Assembly (NCBI RefSeq): GCF_000143415.4
Contig: NW_003314351.1
Location: 537,942 to 601,941, forward strand
Reading direction: 5' to 3'
Source of the DNA: Selaginella moellendorffii
Taxonomy: Eukaryota; Streptophyta; Lycopodiopsida; Selaginellales; Selaginellaceae
DNA: 64,000 nucleotides
Position numbers and translations under genes: made by a program. Below, piece by piece: positions 54,821-64,000 of the stretch (positions are counted from its first letter, which is position 1; every line of letters begins with the position of its first letter). The notes beneath the pieces were generated by a model. That model was not told the origin of the DNA. It searched no databases and saw only the letters and a program-made list of their open reading frames with translations.

Positions 54821-56450
54821 TCAATTGATGGCCACTCTTGCTGGTTTGTTGAAAGTCTCTAGCCTGGCTCTTGCAACATCCAGGTTTGCCTTGGTTCCTA
54901 GTAGAAAAAGTGCCATGTCATCAGCAAAAGTGCCATCTAGCAAGTCCCTTCCAACTGCTTGTGTTCCCAAGAGTTGTTGCCTTTCTTTGGGTAGCTCCAT
55001 GCCCTTGATTTCTTCCCCTTCAGCCAAGAATGCTCCCAGTGCCTCCACAACTATGAGGAAGAGGTAGGGAGCCAATGGCAGCCTATTGCACTAACTTCCC
55101 TAGTCAAAAACTTGGGCCCATTTTGCCATTAATAACCACCTTGCTTGAGGCACCTTGGTACAGAAGGGAGATGTGTGCTACCATACACACTGGGATTCCT
55201 ATCTACCTCATACAGTCCTCTAGAAACTCCTAATCCACTCGATCATATGCCTTCTCAAAGTCTAACAGCCACGCCAAAATGTTTTGTTTTGAGATCTTTG
55301 CCCACCTTTGGGCCAGAAGATAGGTCCAAATGTTCTCTGAGATTTACCTCCCTAGAACAAAACCTGTCTGTTCTTCCTAGATAATGATGAGCATTATTGG
55401 CTGCAATTTGAGTCCCATTGCCTTGACATAGACTTTGTATGCTGTTGTGAGCATCATTATTGGTCTCTAGTTTTGCAGCTCTTGGAGATCCCTCTCTTCA
55501 AGAGAAACTCAATCTGGCCTTCCAATATCTCCTCTGGAAGATGTCCTTTTCGTTGTGCATTCTTCCATGTCTCCAGCAGCAGAGGGCCGACCACCTCCTA
55601 ATTGTCCTTGAAGAATCTCAGGAGTAGCCCATCTATCCTATGCATTTTATCATCACTCAGTCTATCCAAGGCCTTATGGAGGTCCTCCCTCGTGAGGTCT
55701 ATCAAAAGTGACTCGTTCCATTTCTATAGGACAGTGTTTCTAGCACCACCTTTGCTGCCCATTCTCTGATTGAGACATTGGTTGCGCCGTGTACAACTGT
55801 TGGTAGATTGCTTGAGCCAGCTCCTACATGCTATGCTAATCTTCTACTATCTTTCCATCCTCTGCTTTAAGACCAAGAATTGGTGGCGAGTTTGTGATTG
55901 GGTGAATGCCTTTGTAGAAGGCCTTGTTTAGCAAACATTCATTTACTGCACATGAGTCCTCCTGTGTGCGAACTCCAGAACTCCACACTGCAAATTCTTT
56001 CTCTTGAAGCTCTGTTTCCCTCTAATCCAGAGCAGCCTACCACTTTCTGGAATCCTTGGCCACTAGCACCATCCTCTGTGCTGCCGCCACCTCCTTCCTT
56101 GCTGTTCTCAAGCCCTTCATCACTTTTCCCTTTATCACCCGCTGTCTCTCCCACAATTTTTCTGAGCAGGCCTATAGGATGGTAATAAGCTCCAACTCCC
56201 TACCATCCAAGACATGGCTAATTAGTGCTGCTGCTTTTGCATTGGCCAATGTGTGCAGTGAGATGGCCCGCTACACTATATGGCCCTTGTTCTTCTGTAA
56301 CTTGATTGTGTATCAAACTGGGTCATGGTCTGAGAATGAGGGAAAGCATAGACATGTCTTTAGACTCCCACCATCCTGTCTCACCCTTGGGGATGCGTAT
56401 ATCCTGTCCAGTCATGCTTGACAACTTGTTGATTCACGGCCCGTAAAAGG
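54821..56450 (-). pseudogene. LINE reverse transcriptase relic
   Basis: The best preserved piece, 54821-55075, reads MAPYLFLIVVEALGAFL and the catalytic FADDMALF. Upstream fragments in changing frames correspond to the KAYD, GFVLG and NWRP parts of the first LINE (15200-15720). Broken throughout. Confidence 0.75.
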
Positions 56451-56559
56451 GTGTGCATTGGGGGCAAATCCTTCCTCCTATTGAAGATCCACAAGCTCTA
56501 ACTATTCTGCTAGAGTGAGCCATTATAGTTGTTCCCGGCCCTAAATGGTCTCTCACGTC

Positions 56560-57010
56560 TATCCTCTGCATTTTCCACCATATTGAAATCCCCTAGGCTC
56601 AACCAGTGCTCTACTAGCCTCTTACTTTCAATCAAAGTTCCTCCCAAAAGAGGGCCTGTGCTTGCCTATTGTTTGGGGCATAGATGTTGATAATCCCCAC
56701 TTGCCCATAGTGCAGGTTAAGAACTAGGAGCTGCACTCTTCCCACCACCAACACTTCATGCTCCTTTATCTACACTAACCACTTAATGGAGACAACAATA
56801 GCTGTACCACCCCCTATTCTGGAATGTGTTGTTGCCACTGCATTCCACTAAATTTTCCCTCTCATGCCTAGGTTGTAGTCTGGCTCAGCTTCCATCTTAT
56901 ACTCCTGAAGGCATAGAAATTTGATCCCACCTTCTAATCCCAACTCCCTTACGTGCGACTTGAGTTAGACTTTCTTGTGGAACCTGCTATCTGTGGAATT
57001 GAGGCCCTAG
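56560..57010 (-). pseudogene. LINE endonuclease relic
   Basis: By position and by fragmentary similarity to 16640-17130 (complement of GGGGCATAGATGTTGATAATCC gives an INIYAP-like motif; the LEFNMVENAE-like part follows). No open frame of useful length. Confidence 0.55.
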
Positions 57011-57339
57011 CGGTTCCACGTAAAAAAGGTAAGGTCGTCATGGACACGACATACTTCCAGGAGAACCTGTTGGTACTTGGCTGCACCGTCCAATTTGTGG
57101 ATATAGTCCACACTATTGTAGGCTTCTATAAGCTCCTGAATTTGGACTTCCCGGGAGGTCACCCAGCCCAGTACTATTCAAACCCAAGGACACTTAACTC
57201 CAACTATCCCAAGACCCTTAACCAATTGGAAAAGGGGGTGCACTCTTGTTCATGGGCCCTTTCCTTCTATATTTGAACCCCATGGATCGTCTCTCGAGTC
57301 GTTCCCTTTGGTTGCTTACAGCTTCCCTCTATGCTTGGC

Positions 57340-58400
57340 CTAGGAGAAGCGCCGCACCATGTAGTTTGTGAAGCCCGTCCATTCGGCTATCCCTCGTTCC
57401 ATCCAAGTCTGGTAGTCCCCGAGAGCTACTATTTCTGGGAATGCAGTATTCCCTTGCTGAACCAGCCAATCTCCCGCCTCTGTCGTCATTAATTCCCTCT
57501 TCAGGGGAATCCATCTAATTGACAAGTTCATTGTTTTGAAACTATTGCTTGGAAGCCGTCCTCGCTGGTTTCTACTGGAGTCCACAAATAGCCTACACTT
57601 GGAACCTAGTCCTGCTGCAAGGGGGGCCCATTGGGACCTCGAGTGGGTTCTTGTTGCAACAACACCCTTCTCTTCTTCCATTGGGAGTTCAAAAGGTCGG
57701 TCTGGAATGTGTTTCCCCATCTTTGCTATGCACATCGTCTCTTGATGGCCCAATTTCTAGTAGAAACTACATCTTCTTCCCCTGATGTACTATCCCATCA
57801 CTGCCAGCTCTATGGGGATCTCTGCCAGAGAATCTATGAAGACCTTAATTCTAATTGGGCCCAGAACTTCACTAGCTTCTACTGTCTCCAACCCTGAGGC
57901 AATATTCCCTATACAATTTTCCACCAGATCTTTCACCACCTCTTGTGAACTCATTTCCATCGGTATGTCCTAGAGTGTGATATTGAGGGGAAAGCTCCCT
58001 CCTTTCAGTTGCACTTGTTCATCTGCTGTGAACCTTAGGACCCAAGAGTGAAATGACATGGCCCATTGACTATCAATCACTCCATGCAGCTCCTTGGCCC
58101 ATCTTTGCAACTCCTCATCCTCAAACACAACCGTGTAGCACCCTTTACCATGCAGGAGTAGACTCTAGATCATGATTCCTTGTTCCAATGATGCATTGAG
58201 CTAGTTGATAGCTAGACACCCTGTCGGGAATTTGCCTCGAAACATTGCAATGACTACTTTCAGTTTCAGCTCCACTTCCTTAGCTGCCACTACTTATTGT
58301 AACTGCACTAGTCTGGTTCTACTGCTGTGCTCTGTCCTTCCACCCTCCGGGTCCTACACATTATCTTCATCTCTAGACCCTCAGGTGGAGCTCCAGTTCC
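57340..58400 (-). pseudogene. LINE ORF1 relic
   Basis: 57340-57753 reads as the C-terminal ORF1 part around and after the zinc knuckle (GHQETMCIAKMGKH is the remains of the CCHC, GHxxxxC). The segment up to 58400 is the DUF4283-like part, in several frames. Matches the layout of 17140-18390. Confidence 0.55.
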
Positions 58401-58997
58401 AAGCGTAACCACCTCATGGTTTTGCAATGTCTGGGTATCCTAAGCCTTGGAGTCCTCAAGGCCTTTGAGCTGGGTGTCACTTGATGTTGCTTCTCCTCCC
58501 CTTCCTAACTGTACTTTGGGGTTCTCAACTTCCTCATTTCCAGCCATGTCACCAAGTCCCTTCCCACTCATCTTGGCAGTCTTCGTGGATGCTATTCCCC
58601 TCTCTTTAGCTAGCAAATCCTCTTATTATAGGATTCTTCTATTGCTTCTACCCATTCTGTCATTTCTTGTTCCTTGCTCCACACCTTCAGCTTTCTCCTC
58701 ACCACCTTAGGTTCCTTCTTCTTTTTTGTTTTGCTCTTCTTGAGTTTGTTTGGACCTCCTCTCTCATTCATTGCATTTCCTTCTCCTGTTCCTCAAGTAG
58801 CACTGTGAGAGGCTTGCCTCTGACTCTTTGCACTAGTGTCTCCCCTTGGATAACCTTCGCTTGTCCATCCTAGGTGGCCACCATGTCCTTCTGACTTTGC
58901 ATTTTTGCCTTGTCTAGTGTCTTCCTGGCCTCCACCACATCAGCAACCACATGGAAGGCTTCCATGTAGGCCAAGCCAAGCATAATGTCCTCCCTGA

Positions 58998-60142
58998 TGT
59001 AGTGCACATGGTTTTTACCCTTTATCCTATGGTGGTTTAAAATAGGATAACACCACGAAGCAGAACCTAAACCCTCTTTATGCCATGTGACACATGTCAT
59101 GTGTCATATGCCACATGTCCAAAGGACAATGGTGCGAAACCCGAGGTTCAAATGCTTGAGCCACTGAACGGAGGAACGGTGCCAAACTCCCAAGAAGGGA
59201 GCCAAGGAGTGATGGAACCGAACTATGGAGCAACTCTTGAGCATATAGCTCAAGGAGCGAAGGGACAGGAGCCCGGAGTGACTTGGAACAGTCCTAGAGT
59301 AACCAGCATCCCAATGTCAAGACTAGCATGCAAAACGGAGCCAAATAGAGTCTAGCGCTATTTCGGCATACCGGTGGCCTAATGCAAGGACATGGGTACT
59401 CCACTAGCTAGCATGGAATGAAACTTGGGCTTAAACCCAAGCAAGACGCAGAACAAGGACAGGCACGTAAGCAGGAGCTAGATTATGCTTCAGGTTGGTC
59501 GGCCATACCCGACCTACCCGCTATCCCTACTATACATTTAGAACCCCCCACAGCCCCCCCCCCCCACCCCCCCCCTTGAGGAACACACGCTTTGGGCTTT
59601 CACCCCAAGCCTCCTTTAGTATCAGGAGTTAGTCTATGGGACAAGCTCAAAACTTACTAAATATGGAATGGCACTAAATTGTGAATTTGGACACGAGACA
59701 AACACCATTGTGTTCAGGCCGATCTCTACATTCCGTAGATATGCCAAATGAGAAAATCTGGATACTTTCCATAAATAGCATTTGGGACCAAAATGAGACT
59801 AACACAAAGGGCATGATAGTGAGGGTGTTTGGCAGACACAGTAAACTATCATCTAGCGATATTGAGCAATACGCGAAGGTTCTTGTCAAGCTAGTGCAAG
59901 ATAGAGCAAAAGAGAACTAAGAACTAGGCTGAGTATGCTCAGCTAGAAACACATAAAAGTTCCTACCTTATGTCCATCTGGCTAAGTATAGGTGCTAAGC
60001 CCAGTTTACTAACACCTAAACAAGAGGGGCTAATAAAGGGAACCAGCAATACTGACCTCCTGCCATCGTGGCAGTAAGGTAAGAGTCTCCGTAAGGACTA
60101 ACTAACAGGTAACTTTCGATACCTGAAGTCACATTCGCGACA
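58998..60142 (-). repeat. 3' LTR of family X element
   Basis: 1145 bp, TGTAGTGCACATGG...ATTCGCGACA. Contains CACATGCC-like repeats near its start and a C-rich run at 59554-59575. A short frame (59681-59920) recurs in the other LTR only because the LTRs are copies. Confidence 0.88.
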
Positions 60143-60160
60143 CTCTCCCCCCCTAGGGAA
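60143..60160 (-). other. Polypurine tract of family X element
   Basis: CTCTCCCCCCCTAGGGAAG; on the minus strand the purine run AGGGGGGGAGAG abuts the LTR start TGTCGCG. Confidence 0.8.
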
Positions 60161-62296
60161 GATCAACGTCCTCGTCAATGCATACTCGAGTCTAGAATAC
60201 TGCCAAGGGAACAACTCCAGAAAAAATTCATGGTATTCACACTATGCGAGAAATGCACCAACTTAAATGAGTTAGAAAGCAACCTCTTTGTCTAACACAG
60301 ATGCGTTACCAGCTCAGACACCTTTCGGCTGTCGCCAACAAGGAAATGACCAACAAAGTTAGCCACCCTTGCTGCTCTGGGTGTCACCCAGCTTACAAAA
60401 GTGTGATATGCCCTACCTGCAGGAACATAGAGAGAGAAGCCAAAGGCCCCAACCCTCCTAAGCAAAAAAACCAGACCCGTCGGTAAGGTTTAGATAAACT
60501 ACTATAAACAAGTAGTTAGAGTTGTTTACACGGTCATGCCCTGTTAATGGAATAAGGAACATTGACAGAGAGGTAGGTGATGTGACCAGTCGACAGTAGT
60601 TACCCCATGACTAGAGATTTCATCATGCACATGAAGTGCTGAAGCCAGTCTGCCTATACTGGCCCAAAATTCAAAGATCAATAGATGGACAATATCAAAG
60701 TCATAACCAATGATATTTTAGAGTCGTAATTATCAGTGAATAAATCTTATATTAGAACACAAATGTATTCTAAGTAAGTTATCATCCGATAAACCAGTAT
60801 TATAGGATAGGAACCACCAAGATCATTAGAATTGGTAGGCATAGGAATCACCATCCAACAAAATTCAATAACAAGTATATCATCAAGGAAACTCAATGAT
60901 AAAATTTAACTACCAAAGATGGCAGATAGTATGCCAAACAACTTACCAAAGATAACTCAAAAAACACAAAGTATTATCGACTGGCAAGAAAAATGCTTGC
61001 GAATGTATCACCTGAAGGAAATAACATTCCAATTTATTAAAATGAACTCGAGCAATAATCAATGGAACAGAATGAATATGGTAAGACCAACAAACACTTG
61101 TTCATGCCAACTATCACACTATCCAATCCGAATAGATCCCAACCAACAACACCAAGGAACTCAAGTTGCCTAAGCAAGTGTCAGCAACATCCTACTGATG
61201 TTTCAAACCCAAAAAACCAATCCAGAGCAAACCACAAACAACATGTGGTATTGCAAAAAGCCATAAGCTATCAAAGAAAACAACTAACCATCATGAAAGA
61301 TCATCAATAATCCCACCAATGAAGAGACACATAATCATTGTCAAAGAGGAATTCACCATCCCAAAGAACGGCAATTCATTCCATATCAACAACAATCAAG
61401 CAAAACCTATTGACAAGGATAATCAACTATCCTAGATGATAGTCAATCATCACCAATGATTGCCAGACACAAAGCCAACTTTAGCATCGAAGTTAATGAG
61501 CTAAAATGCTTTCCCCAACAACTCCTAACAAATGGAACAATGAGCATAAAACTCAAGAACCAAAAACTCGAAGAAGCCTATAACCAAGTCTTGCTTAATA
61601 ATGATCACAAGTTTTGCATGAACTAACTTCAATGTTAAAGAAGAAATCATGGTATAACCCACAACATCCTTCTCAACACATCCATAAGCTAAACTTTATA
61701 ATACCAAAGCTAATGAAGAGTATATCTACATCAATCCAAAAGCTAAGCATAACAAAGTTATGCTCAATAAGTGATCACTAAACGATCCTCTATGAATCCA
61801 TCTTTTAGCAAGATGTAACTCACTAAATAACAAGCATAAGAAAAATCATTAATGATCGATATATCCCAATTCAAATCTAACAAGGATTCAAACAGCTACG
61901 GACCAGCCTATTTGCCACTCATAGCAAACCCAGAGAAGGTTTGCTTTCACCCATGGTACATGGAACAACTCATGGAACCACTAGAACAACTTATGGAACC
62001 ACTGATAGGCTAACATTAATCCTGCCAACTCAAAGCGTAAGCTCGAGTTGCTAATGTGCCTCACTCACGAGCCCAAGCTCAAACTCGTGTGAACGGAACA
62101 ACTTAATCCCTCTTATGAGCCCAAGCTCAAGCTCACATATAATGCGGTACAAAAAAGGTAACAAAAACCATACCCAAGGAACAATTGCGAGGTCTTTTGC
62201 ACCCAAACGTGTACCCACTCAGATCATCATTTTCATCTCTACGTATGCAATAAGACTAGTTGCCCAATCTCATTGGATAGTATTCACCGAGACCTT
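60161..62296 (-). other. Non-coding interior of family X element
   Basis: AT-rich, A-rich on the plus strand, with only short frames (longest about 90 codons, no domain). Nothing resembles a retroelement protein. Confidence 0.65.
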
Positions 62297-62310
62297 CCTC
62301 TGATACCAAA
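62297..62310 (-). other. Primer-binding site of family X element
   Basis: CTCTGATACCAAA precedes the LTR; the minus strand reads TTTGGTATCAGAG, an exact initiator tRNA-Met-type PBS. Confidence 0.88.
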
Positions 62311-63441
62311 TGTAGCGCATGTGGTTTTGACCCTTTATCCTATGGTGATTTACCATAGGATAACACCACGAAGCGGAACCTAAACCCTCTTTGTGCCACA
62401 TGACAGATGCCACATGTCACATGCCACGTGTCCATAGGAACCCGAGGTTCGGGGCCTTGGGCCACAGAACGAAAGAACGGTGCCAAACTCCCAAGCATGG
62501 AGCCAAGGAGTGATGGAACCGAACCACGGAGCAACTCCCGAGCATAAAGCCCAAGGAGCGAAGGGACAGGAGCCCGGAGTGACTTGGAACAGTCCTGGAG
62601 CAACTAGCATCCCAATGCTAGGACCAGCACACAAAATGGAGCCAAACGGAGTCTAGCGCTATTTCGGTATACCGGTGGCCTAACGCGAGGACATGGGTAC
62701 TCCACCAGCTAGCATGGAATAGAACTTGGGCTTAGACCCAAGCCGGACGCAAAACAAGGACAGGCACGCAAACAGGAGCTAGACTATGCCTCAAGTTGGT
62801 CGGCCATGCCCGACCTACCCACTATCCCTACTATACATTTGGAACCCCCCCCCCCCCCCCCCCCTTGAGGAACACACGCTTTGGGCTTTCACCCCAAGCC
62901 TCCCTTAGTATTAGGAGTTAGTCTCTGGGACAAGCTCGAAACTTACTAAATATGGAATGGCACTAAATTCGAATTTGGACACGGGACGAACACCATTGTG
63001 TTTAGGCCGATCTATACATTCGGTAGACATGCCAAATAAGCAAATCTGGCCACTTTCCATAAATAGCATTTGGGACCGAAATGAGACCAACGCTAAGGGC
63101 ATTATAGTGAGGGTGTTTGGTAGACACGGTAAGCTATCATTTAGCGATATTGAGGGACCAATCTCAATATCACGGGGGTTCTTGATACTAGCAAATGCAA
63201 GCCAATGACAGGAGTTTCTCAAACCATGCCAAGTATGCTCAGCAAGAAACACATAGGGTTCCTACCTTAGGTTTATCCAATCTAAGTACACGGTCATTGA
63301 CCAGTTTCTCAACTAGCTCAAGTGGGAAATTAATAACGGGTCCAGCAATACCGACCTCCTGCCATCGTGGCAGTAAGGAAAGAATATCCGAAAGGACTAG
63401 CTGACAGGTAACTTTCAATACCCGAAGTCACATTCGCGACA
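62311..63441 (-). repeat. 5' LTR of family X element
   Basis: 1131 bp, TGTAGCGCATGTGG...ATTCGCGACA, clearly homologous to 58998-60142 over its length with scattered differences. Has an uninterrupted run of 20 C at 62845-62864. Confidence 0.88.
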
Positions 63442-63755
63442 CGCATCATACAAACTACATACTAAGGTTTAGGCTCACCGAAGTCAACTCTAACCCTTTC
63501 ACTAGTTTGTACTAGCTTACGAAAATGGAATGGTTTTCAAGCAAAGTGATCAACAAATCAGCAATTAGAAAAGCTAAAGAAAATTTGTGGAAAATTTTCC
63601 ATCTTAGAGAAACAATGACTCTTAGTCCAGAAAAACAAACTTCCAAAACTCAACCAACTTCCTCCTACACATAGGTTCACCTCAACACCAATTCTCATGA
63701 CCCATAGTATGCTTAACCTTCGAACATCTTTTTGCCCATACTTCCGACATCTAAC
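63442..63755. other. Spacer, nothing recognised
   Basis: About 310 AT-rich bases between the family X and R1 elements; no feature seen. Confidence 0.5.
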
Positions 63756-64000
63756 TGTAAGCGACTAAATTTTCTGTTCTACTTTAGTGACTTAACCACA
63801 CCTCCGACCACTTGGAGGAGTCTCATTCACCACCTCCATAAGTCCAATTCAGGACTTGGGACTTCCTAGCCCCGAGAATGGCATCTATGCCACTCGACAT
63901 TTGCACTTGGTCCAAGTGCTCCACGTGTCCGATCCCATGATCAACACCCCAAGGTATCACCGACATGGCAGCCTGTTACGCTAAGGCCATACCTATTCAC
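63756..64000 (-). repeat. R1 LTR, inverted, cut by window end
   Basis: Starts TGTAAGCGACTAAATTTTC at 63756 and matches the complement of the last about 245 bases of the R1 LTR, through GGTATCACCGACATGGCAGC. It continues beyond the window. Confidence 0.82.

Larger units (their letters stand above)
54601..58990 (-). mobile_element. Second L1-type LINE, strongly decayed and shortened
   Basis: The minus strand carries, in the same order as the first LINE: an ORF1-like region (57340-58400, up to about 58990), an endonuclease region (about 56560-57010) and an RT (54821-56450). It is related to but clearly diverged from the element at 12547-20371, and more AT-rich, with many stops. The 3' part after the RT is missing: the sequence joins an R1 LTR end at about 54600. 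No target duplication was identified. Confidence 0.75.
58998..63441 (-). mobile_element. Family X non-autonomous LTR retrotransposon
   Basis: LTRs at 58998-60142 and 62311-63441 enclose a 2.17-kb AT-rich interior without gag or pol similarity. On the minus strand a PBS follows the right LTR and a purine tract precedes the left LTR, so the element runs right to left. Outer flanks (CCTGA, CGCAT) do not match, so the target duplication is lost or the LTRs come from different insertions. Fragments of the family occur at 3484, 11592 and 23756. Confidence 0.85.

Noticed and set aside
59681-63208. Frames with NSIWDQNET..KGMIVRVFGRH in both family X LTRs
   Set aside because: Present twice because LTRs are copies; under 85 codons, no known domain, C-terminal parts differ.

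Overview
The window looks like nuclear DNA of a land plant with a large, transposon-packed genome. Plant-type L1 LINEs with a zinc-knuckle ORF1, a Ty3/gypsy element, large non-autonomous LTR elements primed by initiator tRNA-Met-like PBSs, and short spliced introns all point that way. The species cannot be named from the sequence. No ordinary single-copy host gene was recognised; almost every base belongs to nested mobile elements or their relics.

Layout. 1-2931: one terminus of a large TIR DNA transposon (copy A). 2932-3853: a gag relic and a fragment of a second LTR family (called X here). 3854-11591: an intact non-autonomous LTR element (family R1) with 1.84-kb LTRs and perfect 5-bp target duplications. 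11812-21913: a solo R1 LTR split by a 7.8-kb L1-type LINE (12547-20371). 22117-26259: further R1 LTR pieces. 28079-48520: a minus-strand Ty3/gypsy element with 228-bp LTRs, into which two elements have jumped: an inverted R1 element (28655-33388) and the complete 11.6-kb copy B of the DNA transposon (35948-47562). 50555-54600: another inverted R1 element with a solo LTR nested in it. 54601-58990: a second, decayed LINE. 58998-63441: a family X LTR element. 63756-64000: the start of another R1 LTR.

The most interesting object is the DNA transposon. Copy B has 24-bp terminal inverted repeats and two divergent genes. One is a DUF7869-type, RNase-H-like putative transposase. The other is a spliced, multi-domain protein that joins a ParB/DGQHR-like domain, an acidic stretch, Pro/Thr-rich tandem repeats and a plant NIF/FCP1-like HAD phosphatase domain. 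The element is sprinkled with about 20 copies of a 22-bp near-palindrome (half-site ATGGCRTGNGG) that I did not find elsewhere in the window. Both copies are disabled, by different lesions. Copy B's reading frames are open over thousands of bases except for isolated stops, mostly TAG where CAG is expected. In one case copy A still has the CAG, which points to C-to-T decay of a silenced element. Whether the palindromes and the ParB-like protein work together is a hypothesis, not something the sequence proves.
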